Assembly: GCA_949285835.1 (NCBI GenBank)
Contig: CASEAR010000049.1
Span: forward strand, 1-37,038
DNA: 37,038 bases
DNA from: an uncultured Verrucomicrobiota bacterium
Lineage (GTDB): Bacteria > Verrucomicrobiota > Kiritimatiellia > RFP12 > UBA3636
Direction of reading: 5' to 3'
Part shown: in pieces, positions 1-7,542 of the stretch
How positions within the stretch are numbered: position 1 is the first letter of the stretch
How the letters are laid out: every line of letters starts with the position of its first letter
The notes under the pieces: generated by a model
Database searches by the model: none
What the model was told of the DNA's origin: nothing
What the model saw: the letters and a program-made list of their open reading frames with translations, nothing else
Translations under genes and position numbers: made by a program

Positions 1-563
1 GTGTTTTCAACTATTGCAGGAGTAACGGTGAACTCGTCGTTGTAACCGGAGAGAACCTCGTTCACAACACTCGGAGACTCCCATGCGGCGCCTATCACGG
101 AACTGCGCAGGCGGGAAAGAATTATCTGGCGGCGGCAAATTTCCTCGAAAACCGGGAGCGTGCATCCTATATTCTCAAGAATTCTGGCAGCAACGCCCTC
201 ATCGAACGTCCCGTCGTAACTGAGCTGCGACATCGAGGAATCGCCGACTTCCACATCTGACGCGGTAATGCCGAGTTTTTCGGCCGTGCGCATAGCGGCG
301 GCGATCTGCCACGCCTCACGTTCCACCGTAATGTCAGCGCGCGATGCGCCGGCATTGCGCGAGAATTCGACCATTTTCCGGCAGATTTCAAACTCTTCGG
401 CCGGAACGGGCTCACCCTCCAGCATTCCCACACCGCCGGACCGTCCGGAACCGCCTGTCATGAAGCCCACGTCTGTGAAAGCAAACGCACCCGCGACAAT
501 CACGGCGAAGACTCCCCAGACCCACTTGTTGCGAATCATCTTATTGAACTTTATGATAAACAC
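1..563 (-). CDS. SurA/PpiD-like membrane-anchored periplasmic chaperone, N-terminal part
   Basis: The reading frame is open from a GTG at 563 to the left edge, giving about 187 residues; the C-terminus lies outside the window. The protein begins with the pattern (M)FIIKFNKMIRNKWVWG followed by a hydrophobic stretch (WGVFAVIVAGAFAFTDV). This is the usual start of PpiD/SurA-N proteins: a short cytoplasmic segment, one membrane anchor, then a periplasmic helical chaperone domain. The GTG is chosen because AGAGG sits six bases upstream and because the residues before the internal ATG (539) fit the family. Such proteins help outer-membrane proteins fold; the PPIase domain expected further on cannot be seen. 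It lies downstream of two secreted-protein genes on the same strand. Family assignment is fairly firm; function is inferred. Confidence 0.72.
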   Translation of the reverse strand, partial: MFIIKFNKMIRNKWVWGVFAVIVAGAFAFTDVGFMTGGSGRSGGVGMLEGEPVPAEEFEICRKMVEFSRNAGASRADITVEREAWQIAAAMRTAEKLGITASDVEVGDSSMSQLSYDGTFDEGVAARILENIGCTLPVFEEICRRQIILSRLRSSVIGAAWESPSVVNEVLSGYNDEFTVTPAIVEN

Positions 564-647
564 TTGCTACCTCTTTAATCTCGCAGACGTCCCCCGGACA
601 CCGAGGCCACATCCTGATAATTTGTGAACTTCCCTCTCTACGACAAC

Positions 648-684
648 GGGGGCCGTTCCCGAAGCAAACTCCGGGAACACCCCC
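648..684 (-). terminator. Strong GC-rich hairpin, possible terminator
   Basis: GGGGG-TG-TTCCCG on the minus strand pairs with CGGGAA-CG-GCCCCC after a ten-base loop. This gives about eleven base pairs with a small internal mismatch. It starts 22 bases after the stop codon of the poly-Thr gene and before the start of the SurA/PpiD-like gene. There is no T-tract after it, so it is not a classical intrinsic terminator. It could instead stabilise a 3' end or attenuate read-through. Confidence 0.4.
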
Positions 685-705
685 GCTCAGCCGCCAAACC
701 GGAAC

Positions 706-1476
706 TCAACGAAGCCCGACGGGCGTGGGAGACGGCCTGGTCGTCGGAGGAACCCCGCCGGGAATGAGCGTCCCGGGGATAGTGGTCGTCGTAGTCGTCG
801 TGGTTGTGGTCGTCGTAGTCGTAAAGATCAGCAGCATAACGCCGGAATCACCTTCCCCGGTTTTGCCGCGAACTTTGCGGATCTCGTTGTATATCGAGCG
901 GCAGGCAATGGCTTCGCGTGCCCCAATAACCGTAAGCGGGATCTGTATGGCCTCCTCGACGGACGCAGCAAATTCACCGGGAACCACGCTGCGTACAAAT
1001 CCAAGCGCCTTGGCATCAACGATCCCGTATTCATCGACACAGAGACAGGCAATGATCGCAGCAAGACGACGGTAAAGCTTCTCCCTGAACTCTTCAGAAT
1101 AATCGTTCTTTTCAACGAACTCGTCTATAGCGGCGGCGATTGAGGAAACAGTAATCTCGAAAATCTCATCTGAGGAATCCACCGCTACGGCGATGACCGT
1201 GGAAACGGCTTCCGCGAACAATTTCGCCACAGACTCCTCATCTTTTCCTTTTGCCATCATGGAACTCACGATGGCTTTGACAGCCTCAGCAATACTCTCC
1301 GAGTCTGAAGCGTTCTTGTCCACCACGCGGGCAAGCGATACGTATCCGCGGAGCGGAAGCGATGTGTCTATCGCCGCGCCGTCGGCAGCCGGCTGCTCCC
1401 CGGCCGCAAAAAGCAACCCAGACGCATATGCCGCACACAGCAGACTGGCTGCGGATGCAAGAAATTTCCTATTCAT
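706..1476 (-). CDS. Secreted protein with poly-threonine tract, function unknown
   Basis: A 256-residue protein of no recognised family. It opens with a clear signal peptide (MNRKFLASAASLLCAAYASG, then AA before GEQPA). The middle, roughly residues 45-190, is rich in Ala, Val and Glu and looks helical. Near residue 220 lies a run of 14 consecutive threonines followed by a Pro/Thr-rich tail (IPGTLIPGGVPPTTRPSP). Such tails are often glycosylated linkers in exported proteins, but that is inference. The start is supported by AAGGAG seven bases before the ATG. The Thr codons use all four ACN forms, and a 17-base unit occurs twice 24 bases apart, so the tract grew by repeat expansion. It lies 51 bases after the FecR-like gene and is probably co-transcribed with it. 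Confidence 0.7.
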   Translation of the reverse strand: MNRKFLASAASLLCAAYASGLLFAAGEQPAADGAAIDTSLPLRGYVSLARVVDKNASDSESIAEAVKAIVSSMMAKGKDEESVAKLFAEAVSTVIAVAVDSSDEIFEITVSSIAAAIDEFVEKNDYSEEFREKLYRRLAAIIACLCVDEYGIVDAKALGFVRSVVPGEFAASVEEAIQIPLTVIGAREAIACRSIYNEIRKVRGKTGEGDSGVMLLIFTTTTTTTTTTTTTTIPGTLIPGGVPPTTRPSPTPVGLR

Positions 1477-1527
1477 AACTACACTCCTTAGTTCTGACTC
1501 TTCGTGTCACAAGCCAACTGGAAAAAC

Positions 1528-2643
1528 TCACCAATCTCCAAAATCGCCGAACAAGTCATCTTCCTCTTCAGCAGATATCTCACTGCCGGACGCTGAATCC
1601 GCGGCATCCGACGTCTCGCTGTCGCTGGAAGCACTGTCGCCGAACAGATCTCCTTCACCTCCGGAGGAGGATCCGCTCTCTTCTTCATCGTCATCAAAGT
1701 CGAACTCATCCGCATCAGCGCCTTCGCCACCGCTCAAGGAAGCTTCTGTCTGCGCAGATGAAACAACTCCAATTCCGGAAATGGAATCCGCAGCCGCGGA
1801 TGCGCCGTCGAGATACGCGAACGAACTGATCTTGCCATTGGGATAAACAAGCATAACAGAAACCGCCATCTTGCTCCCCACATCGGCGTACAGCCTCCAT
1901 ATCTTGCAGACGGCCCCGGGCTTGAAGGATATCTGCTCTCTGGCTCCGCCCCCGCGCTCCACGCGAAAGACCATCTGCCCCACAGAACAGCCGAAACGCG
2001 TGAAATCAGCATCGCCCAGGAAGTCGATTGTGGTATTGCTTCTGATTTTGACAATCTCGAACTGCGGCCCGTCTATCATCACCGTTCCGCTCTCCGTAGC
2101 TACCACTACCGACTTCAAACCGTCTTCCGCATCCTTGACAACAATACGAGTCCTGTCTGTAAGCCTTCTGCATGTCACAAGCGGCGTCACCACTTTAAAA
2201 GAGTTGAGCACCTTCTCCACCGCCGCATCTGATTCCTCGCTCCCGGTTTTGACGGCGCTCACGGAGCTCGATACCTGCACCTTGCCGGAAATAACGTCAA
2301 GAACAAGCATCTCCGAATCCGTACCGGCACCGGAAAGCGATGCCGAAACCTGAGTTCCGGCTAGAAGACGGGACTGATGGTCGCGCGAAAAATACAGCGT
2401 AGCCTCTGGTACAACACCGGGAGCTTCCGGATCGGCCTTCGGCACTATAACCTTCGATCCGTACGGATACGCCTGACCCTCCCTGACGGACACAGGCTCA
2501 GATTCCCCCGGCCTGAGCACCTGCACCGCACCGGTAAACTTCATCACTCTGAACAGCGGATCGTATATTCCAACGCCGGAAGCCGAACAACAAAACGCGG
2601 CAGCAGCAGCAAACACGGCACAAGACAAGACTTTACGCATCAT
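1528..2643 (-). CDS. FecR-like secreted protein with acidic Ser-rich tail
   Basis: The chosen start is the ATG at 2643 (MMRKVLSCAVFAAAAAFCCSASG), which places GGAG nine bases upstream and gives a proper signal peptide; 371 residues. Longer in-frame starts at 2658 (ATG) and 2700 (GTG) have no ribosome site. After the signal peptide comes a segment resembling FecR-type beta domains: FTGAVQVLRPGES, then EGQAYPYGSKVIVP, a pattern of a short motif followed by a threshold-setting strand. From about residue 300 the protein becomes a low-complexity Ser/Asp/Glu tail with repeated DLFGD motifs, ending DLFGDFGDW. A calcium-binding or surface-display role is possible but unproven. It is the first gene of a minus-strand unit that includes the poly-Thr protein. 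The FecR relationship is moderate; no sigma/anti-sigma partner is seen. Confidence 0.6.
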   Translation of the reverse strand: MMRKVLSCAVFAAAAAFCCSASGVGIYDPLFRVMKFTGAVQVLRPGESEPVSVREGQAYPYGSKVIVPKADPEAPGVVPEATLYFSRDHQSRLLAGTQVSASLSGAGTDSEMLVLDVISGKVQVSSSVSAVKTGSEESDAAVEKVLNSFKVVTPLVTCRRLTDRTRIVVKDAEDGLKSVVVATESGTVMIDGPQFEIVKIRSNTTIDFLGDADFTRFGCSVGQMVFRVERGGGAREQISFKPGAVCKIWRLYADVGSKMAVSVMLVYPNGKISSFAYLDGASAAADSISGIGVVSSAQTEASLSGGEGADADEFDFDDDEEESGSSSGGEGDLFGDSASSDSETSDAADSASGSEISAEEEDDLFGDFGDW

Positions 2644-2717
2644 CCCTGAATTCTCCATGGTTCCACGGGCGGAGGAACCCGGCGCAGGCCGAACCCTCAC
2701 AACGCCACATACGCGAT

Positions 2718-2746
2718 ATATTAGTTGTACATGGCCCTAAAGTCAA
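2718..2746 (-). promoter_or_regulatory. Sigma70-type promoter for the FecR-like gene
   Basis: On the minus strand TTGACT (2741-2746) and TAATAT (2718-2723) are separated by exactly 17 bases. The expected start of transcription is near 2711, giving a leader of about 68 bases before the ATG at 2643. Confidence 0.7.
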
Positions 2747-2759
2747 ACCCAAACCGCCG

Positions 2760-3228
2760 CTCAGCGGATTATCCAGCATCCGTTACCGGCATGAAATACA
2801 CCTGTGCGGACGTCCGCAGAACTGCAGCTACGGAGTCACACAGAAATCCATCCAGCCGATCATGCCGCAAAAGAACGACATGAGCCTGCCATTCCGCTGA
2901 CGGGAACTTTCCGGCACACCTCTGACAATGTTTCAGGCTGTCGCTAGCCCGCGCCACCGGCGCATGCGAAGCTGAATGTCTGAAAAAGGAACGGCTGGAG
3001 CCGACAATAGTTATGCCGGAACCGCACAATGTAGAATCTGGCGAACCGCCAGAGGAGACCGGTGCATGCCGTGCAGGCAAGACGCAAAATTGCAACGGTC
3101 GGGACAACCGGAGAATTCGGAATCTTCCGAAAATCCACCCCTCCAAGGCGCGAGGACAGACGATAGTTTTTGTGCTCCGAAGAACTCGAGAAACCTCCGG
3201 AGTTCCATCCCGGCGCGTCGCGGCTACC
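2760..3228. other. Gene-free stretch between divergent promoters
   Basis: About 470 bases between the minus-strand FecR-like promoter and the plus-strand pilin promoter. Several overlapping open frames exist on both strands, but none has a ribosome site, a recognisable product or sensible composition. No RNA gene, repeat or terminator was recognised. Confidence 0.5.
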
Positions 3229-3257
3229 TTTACACGGGCAGCCACGTATGATACAAT
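3229..3257 (+). promoter_or_regulatory. Sigma70-type promoter of the pilin cluster
   Basis: TTTACA (3229-3234) and TACAAT (3252-3257) have a 17-base spacer, close to consensus. Transcription would start near 3264, two bases before the first possible pilin ATG at 3266, so the first message may be nearly leaderless. It probably drives the four pilin-like genes to 5830. Confidence 0.7.
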
Positions 3258-3265
3258 GCGCCGGT

Positions 3266-3469
3266 ATGAGATGCGTTGACACGGGAAAGACATGCGGCCA
3301 TACGTCAGAAGGCACGGCGCGGGACGGACGCCTCGGGCAGACCATGCTGGAGTATGTTGTCGTGCTCGTGGTGTTTCTGGGGCTGACGGCAGTCTTGTCG
3401 CTTCTGCTTTACGCCATCAGGCAGAATGGCGTAAGAGTTCTCGATCTGGTGTCGTCGGAATATCCGTGA
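3266..3469 (+). CDS. Small Flp/TadE-type prepilin-like protein
   Basis: A 67-residue protein. The sequence RLGQTMLEYVVVLVVF contains a class IVb prepilin processing site: cleavage after Gly, then Gln at +1 and Glu-Tyr at +5/+6, followed by one hydrophobic helix of about 20 residues. The mature protein would have about 43 residues, like Flp pilins. The leader from ATG 3266 would be 24 residues long; no good ribosome site precedes it and the promoter ends only eight bases before, so leaderless translation or another start is possible. It is the first of four consecutive genes with the same processing motif. Whether it is a structural or minor pilin cannot be told. Confidence 0.65.
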   Translation: MRCVDTGKTCGHTSEGTARDGRLGQTMLEYVVVLVVFLGLTAVLSLLLYAIRQNGVRVLDLVSSEYP

Positions 3470-3492
3470 ACAAAACGGAAAGGAATCGTACA

Positions 3493-3741
3493 ATGAAATC
3501 AGCATTGATGCGCAGAAAAGAAGAACGTTCCGGGCAGGCCATGGTGGAGTACATTATTATCGTCATTGTCGTGGCGATCTCCGCTCTCGTCGTGTTTGGA
3601 TTGTTCGGCGACGTAATAATAAAGAAAACCAGCGGCGCGGTTTCTTCGATTGATTCCGACCTTGGAAGCGAGGCGCAGTCCGCGGCCTCGGAAAGTTCGC
3701 TTGAAAAACTCAAGGATCTGGACAGCAGCGGCATAGACTGA
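3493..3741 (+). CDS. Flp-type pilin
   Basis: An 82-residue prepilin. Leader MKSALMRRKEERSG, then cleavage, then QAMVEY, a class IVb (Flp/Tad) signature with Glu at +5, followed by a hydrophobic helix (IIIVIVVAISALVVFGLFG). The polar tail (residues 50-82) is Ser- and acid-rich, as in other Flp pilins. The start is supported by AAGGA eight bases before the ATG at 3493. It ends five bases before the TadE-like gene, so the two are translationally close. Family knowledge: such pilins are cleaved by a TadV/CpaA-type peptidase and assembled into thin adhesive fibres. That machinery is not encoded in this window. Confidence 0.8.
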   Translation: MKSALMRRKEERSGQAMVEYIIIVIVVAISALVVFGLFGDVIIKKTSGAVSSIDSDLGSEAQSAASESSLEKLKDLDSSGID

Positions 3742-3746
3742 AGGCC

Positions 3747-4412
3747 ATGCACAGCACGGTGGAATCCGGGAGGTCACGCTGCGGGAGCAGGGAAGGACAG
3801 ACCTTGCTTGAGTCTTTTATCGTGATGCTTGTCATGTGCATCATGCTGTTCGGGCTGCTGCAGCTTGCCATCGGGGTTACGGGGCGTGAAGTGCTGCATC
3901 ACGCCGCGGCGCGTGCGGCGCGTGCGGCGGCGGTCGGCTTCAACGACTGGATGGTGCTGAAGGCCGTACGGGTGGCGTCGATTCCGAATTCAGGAGAAAT
4001 GCTCCAGCCAGACTCGTCCGTCGAAGATATTGCTCCTGTCGTCCCGTCATGGAGCACTCCCGGCGAGGCATGGGATGCGGCGTTCTCTATGGAGGCCGGC
4101 AAAACATCGAGGCGCGGCATAATGGAGACCGCAAGAATTCCGTGGTACATGTCGTCGGAGAATTCCGCCAGAGCATCCTACATCCTGAACTATGCGGAAT
4201 GGGAACGGAATTCGTTCGATGTATCGCGCAGCAGTTCTTTGCTCGGACAAGGCGCCGTGCGGGTGGAAGTCGAGCAGTCGTTCCCTCTTCAAATGCCGTT
4301 CTCGCGCTTGCTGTTCCCGTTCGCTGGGGAATACGACGAAGACGGATTCCCCAGAGTGCGGATTTCCGGCGAAGCGGAATCGGGCGATCACAGTGCGCTG
4401 TATCTGGAGTAA
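3747..4412 (+). CDS. TadE-like pseudopilin
   Basis: A 221-residue protein. A 17-residue leader ending in REG is followed by QTLLESFIVMLVMCIMLFGL, which is the TadE pattern (Gln at +1, Glu at +5, long hydrophobic helix). Next comes an Ala/Arg-rich segment (HHAAARAARAAAVG) typical of the start of the TadE extracellular part. The C-terminal 150 residues are hydrophilic with no recognisable domain. AAGG lies just before the ATG. TadE proteins are processed like Flp pilins and act as minor or assembly-initiating subunits. The gene sits between the Flp-type pilin and a TadG-like gene. Confidence 0.75.
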   Translation: MHSTVESGRSRCGSREGQTLLESFIVMLVMCIMLFGLLQLAIGVTGREVLHHAAARAARAAAVGFNDWMVLKAVRVASIPNSGEMLQPDSSVEDIAPVVPSWSTPGEAWDAAFSMEAGKTSRRGIMETARIPWYMSSENSARASYILNYAEWERNSFDVSRSSSLLGQGAVRVEVEQSFPLQMPFSRLLFPFAGEYDEDGFPRVRISGEAESGDHSALYLE

Positions 4413-4420
4413 ATGCCGCA

Positions 4421-5830
4421 ATGGATGCGATGAAAACGTCAGAAAACAGCCGGCGCTCCGGGCAGGTGCTCATTTTTGCGGCCATGGCGGCGGCCATACT
4501 CATGTTCGCCGTTCTCTGGATGATAGACGTTCACCGCATAATATTTCTCAAAGACAGGAGCCAGAACGCCGGTGACGCGGCGGCACTTGCGGCGGCCAGG
4601 TGGCAGGCGACCTCTCTGAATCTTCTCGGCGAACTCAACATCATGCATGCGGCAGCGCTTGCAGCAGGCAATGCGGACGCAGCGGATGTGATAACAAACA
4701 CGCAGCTCAGAATATGTTTCACCGGCCCTCTCACCGGCGTGGCCGCAGCACAGCAGGGAGCAAAACTCAACGGAATCCGCGTCAACGACGAATACAACGA
4801 ACTGTTCCGTGAGCACGCCGACACCGTAAGAAACGGCTATGCCACGACTGTCGGAGGAACGTCCGCCCTGCCAGAACCTTGGCCAAACGCATGGGAGGAA
4901 TATGCCGGCATGATAGACGCAATCGCCTCCGACGGCGTCGCCGCGGGCATAGACAACGCCGCGTTTTACACAGATCCCTCCGGGGGCCACGTGCTTCTCG
5001 ATCTCGGATTTTATGAAGCGGTGGCGGGCAGAGAATGGTGCTGGTTTTACCTGAACCATCCGGATCTCCTCAAGTCATACTCTGGATACGAGTGGTGGCC
5101 GCCGCTGCCGGAACCGGATTATCCGTCGTACAATTCCGCAGAATTCCTGTCGCTATGGGTATATCCGGAAACAAGAGAACTTGCCGACATCGGCTCAAGA
5201 GACGTCATCGCGGACGAAGCGGAGAGGCTCAGCGCAGCGTTTCCGCAGGACACGGACACAAATGCCATGCACACCGCTGAGACATGGTTTTTCTATTCCA
5301 GCGGTAAATGGGGCAGCTGGTCGGCGATGAAAGAACCATTCCCCATCGAGGGCAAGGTGAAACAGGAATACGACTACGAAGGCGCGGACGCGGCTGTCCG
5401 CGTGGAGTCGATCTCTCACAGATTCATGTCTGGAAGAACGACGGAAGATACGCTGATATGGACCGCCGCGGCCAAGCCGTTTGGCTACATTAAGGCGGAC
5501 GGAGCAAAAGTCCCGCCGCCGTCGCTGTCTTTCATCATACCGGCGTTTCACGATGTAAGACTTATTCCCATGGACGCATCTTCAGCGCCTGCCGGAGGGT
5601 CATTTGATCTGCAGTGGCGCAGGCATTGCAGGGAACATCTCGATGATTACCTTGAAAATGGGCCGTCTGCGCTGAGAACCGGATGCAAGTACTGCATGAA
5701 CATAAAAACGTGGGAAGTGCCTTATTTCAGGGAATCCGGCAGCTCATGGCTTGTGACAAACAGCTGGAAGTGTACGATCCGGCCATCCGGAAGCGGAGGT
5801 TCCTCCGGTGGTACAAGGAGAGCTCACTGA
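4421..5830 (+). CDS. TadG-like Flp pilus-assembly protein
   Basis: A 469-residue protein, start at ATG 4421, eight bases after the TadE-like stop, with GGAG upstream inside the end of that gene. The N-terminus reads MDAMKTSENSRRSG, then QVLIFAAMAAAILMFAVLWM and DVHRI, then RSQNAGDAAALAAA. This arrangement (Gly-Gln motif, one membrane helix, Ala-rich helix after the membrane) is that of TadG/TadE-like pilus proteins. Unlike its three neighbours it has Phe rather than Glu at +5. The large remainder (about 400 residues) is aromatic and acidic, presumably extracytoplasmic, and ends in a Gly/Ser-rich tail. No von Willebrand A motif was seen, although some TadG proteins carry one. Confidence 0.65.
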   Translation: MDAMKTSENSRRSGQVLIFAAMAAAILMFAVLWMIDVHRIIFLKDRSQNAGDAAALAAARWQATSLNLLGELNIMHAAALAAGNADAADVITNTQLRICFTGPLTGVAAAQQGAKLNGIRVNDEYNELFREHADTVRNGYATTVGGTSALPEPWPNAWEEYAGMIDAIASDGVAAGIDNAAFYTDPSGGHVLLDLGFYEAVAGREWCWFYLNHPDLLKSYSGYEWWPPLPEPDYPSYNSAEFLSLWVYPETRELADIGSRDVIADEAERLSAAFPQDTDTNAMHTAETWFFYSSGKWGSWSAMKEPFPIEGKVKQEYDYEGADAAVRVESISHRFMSGRTTEDTLIWTAAAKPFGYIKADGAKVPPPSLSFIIPAFHDVRLIPMDASSAPAGGSFDLQWRRHCREHLDDYLENGPSALRTGCKYCMNIKTWEVPYFRESGSSWLVTNSWKCTIRPSGSGGSSGGTRRAH

Positions 5831-5874
5831 AAAATACGGCCCACGCCGCACATTTTTGAACAACGGAGAAACAC

Positions 5875-6858
5875 ATGATCTGGAAAGGAAACCTTTGCAC
5901 TCGCCAGCTGGCCGCCGGACTGATAAGAATGGCGGCGGCGGTCGCCGCTGTCTACATTTTGCGAGCGCTTGCTCCCGTCTGCGAGGCCGTGGAAGCCGCA
6001 AACACGGCGACGGAAGTAAAAATTGCGACATGGAATCTGAGGTGGTTTCCGGCCGGGGTTCCTCAGACTCAGCCCGCTAAAGACGAGTACAGAAGGACTT
6101 CATCTGTAGGCAGGTTTATCGCCTGGCAGAAGCCTGACATCCTTATGGTGCAGGAAATGAGGGACGCCGCAAGCTGCAGCAACCTGATCGAACAAGTAAA
6201 AGATCCGAAATTCAAACTGGCCGTGTGCACGCAGTTCCCGACAGCAGACGACGCCGCCGTACCGACCCACCAGCTGGCGATTTTCTCCAAATATCCCGTT
6301 CTTGACAGCGGATGGGGAAACTGGACCAGAGAAAACGGCATAACGCCGCCGCGAGGATACGCGTATGCCGTTCTGGACGCTGGCGGCGAGCCGGTCGTCT
6401 GCCTTACAGTACACCTCAAAAGCAATTTCATCCCGGACGATGAACCGGATCCCGAAGGCGCTCCCGCAAGAAATGCAAAGATGCGCGAAATATCAGCACG
6501 TCAGGCAGCAGAGAAGGCAATAGAACTGGCTGCGAAAAAATATCTGGGTCAAAGCTCCAGAGCAATAGTCGTTGCCGGAGACTTCAATACCTCCATCTTC
6601 GACGACAGATTCAAGGACGAAAAGACCATAAAAGCGATTCTTGACGCGGGTTTCAAGGATGCGTTCAGCGGCGTTTCTCTGGAAAACAGAGAAACCATGC
6701 CGGCGACAAAATATCACGGCTCCTCGGTCTTCGACTACATTCTGCTCAAAACCAGTTTCCCGGTAAATACGCCCTTCGTTGCGCCCAGGCAATGGACGTC
6801 CGATCACAGAATGACAACCGTAAAACTGTCCATTCCCGGGAACAAATCCGCTGAATAA
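5875..6858 (+). CDS. Exported endonuclease/exonuclease/phosphatase-family protein
   Basis: A 327-residue EEP-fold hydrolase. Motifs in order: KIATWNLRWFP (Asn metal ligand region, about residue 48), LMVQEM (Glu, about residue 90), LTVHLKS (His), VAGDFNTS (Asp/Asn catalytic pair), FDYILL and the closing TSDHRMTTV (Asp-His pair). This is the full active-site set of the DNase I/sphingomyelinase superfamily. A hydrophobic N-terminal segment (residues 12-40) suggests export or membrane attachment. GGAG lies six bases before the ATG. The substrate cannot be decided from sequence: DNA, phospholipid and sugar phosphates are all used by relatives. It lies 44 bases after the TadG-like gene, so co-transcription with the pilin cluster is possible. 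Confidence 0.8.
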   Translation: MIWKGNLCTRQLAAGLIRMAAAVAAVYILRALAPVCEAVEAANTATEVKIATWNLRWFPAGVPQTQPAKDEYRRTSSVGRFIAWQKPDILMVQEMRDAASCSNLIEQVKDPKFKLAVCTQFPTADDAAVPTHQLAIFSKYPVLDSGWGNWTRENGITPPRGYAYAVLDAGGEPVVCLTVHLKSNFIPDDEPDPEGAPARNAKMREISARQAAEKAIELAAKKYLGQSSRAIVVAGDFNTSIFDDRFKDEKTIKAILDAGFKDAFSGVSLENRETMPATKYHGSSVFDYILLKTSFPVNTPFVAPRQWTSDHRMTTVKLSIPGNKSAE

Positions 6859-6893
6859 TCAGGAAAAATTCCGCTTCCGCAAAGGAACCGCTC

Positions 6894-7517
6894 ATGTACA
6901 CAGAAGTAAAACATCCGCTGATGCTCCACAAATTGTCGATCCTTCGGAATACCGGAACCGAATCCAGTGCCTTCCGGGAGCTTGTGAGAGGAATTACATA
7001 CATGCTTGCATACGAGGCACTCAAAGATGTCGATACTATACCGGTCGACGTGCAGACGCCGCTCGAAACGGCGCACTGCCGCAGGATTCAGTCCCGCCTG
7101 ACCGTCGTTCCCATTCTGAGAGCGGGGGTGGGAATGCTCGAAGCTTTTCTGGATCTCGTTCCTGATGCCGCGGTGGGATTCTTCGGAGTCTACAGGGATC
7201 ATGACACTGCAAAGCCGGTGGAATATTACTCCAAGATACCGAAACCGGAGGCCGGAAGCACCGCCGTAATCATAGACCCGATGCTCGCCACGGCTGGATC
7301 CTCTTCTGCGGCGGTCTCCGCACTGAAACGGTCCGGATACGACAAAATCAAGATCCTCTGCATTGTTTCATGCCCTGAGGGACTTGGAAGAATGGAACAG
7401 GATCACCCCGACGTACAGATCTACACAGCCGCAGTGGACCGTGCATTGAACGCACACAAATATATTCTGCCCGGTCTCGGGGATGCGGGAGACCGCCTGT
7501 TCAACACCTTGGACTGA
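6894..7517 (+). CDS. upp: Uracil phosphoribosyltransferase
   Basis: A 207-residue enzyme that makes UMP from uracil and PRPP in pyrimidine salvage; cytoplasmic. Seen: the N-terminal HPLMLHKLSILRN, the central VVPILRAGVGML, the PRPP loop VIIDPMLATAGSS (family usually ATGGS; here Ala replaces one Gly) and the uracil-binding end YILPGLGDAGDRLFNT. Length is normal for the family (about 208). AAGGA lies seven bases before the ATG. The next gene, an AEC-family permease, starts 25 bases after the stop. The pairing raises the possibility that the permease moves a pyrimidine or related metabolite, but AEC proteins are diverse. Confidence 0.95.
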   Translation: MYTEVKHPLMLHKLSILRNTGTESSAFRELVRGITYMLAYEALKDVDTIPVDVQTPLETAHCRRIQSRLTVVPILRAGVGMLEAFLDLVPDAAVGFFGVYRDHDTAKPVEYYSKIPKPEAGSTAVIIDPMLATAGSSSAAVSALKRSGYDKIKILCIVSCPEGLGRMEQDHPDVQIYTAAVDRALNAHKYILPGLGDAGDRLFNTLD

Positions 7518-7542
7518 TGCAGCAGGCGGCTCGGACACAGGA

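Noticed and set aside
2769..3293. 174-codon minus-strand open frame
   Set aside because: No ribosome site or recognisable domain, and it runs through the pilin-cluster promoter; several overlapping frames are equally open in this GC-rich gap.
4049..4420. N-terminal extension of the TadG-like protein
   Set aside because: This part of the open frame overlaps the TadE-like gene in another frame; the true start at 4421 gives the proper prepilin-type N-terminus.
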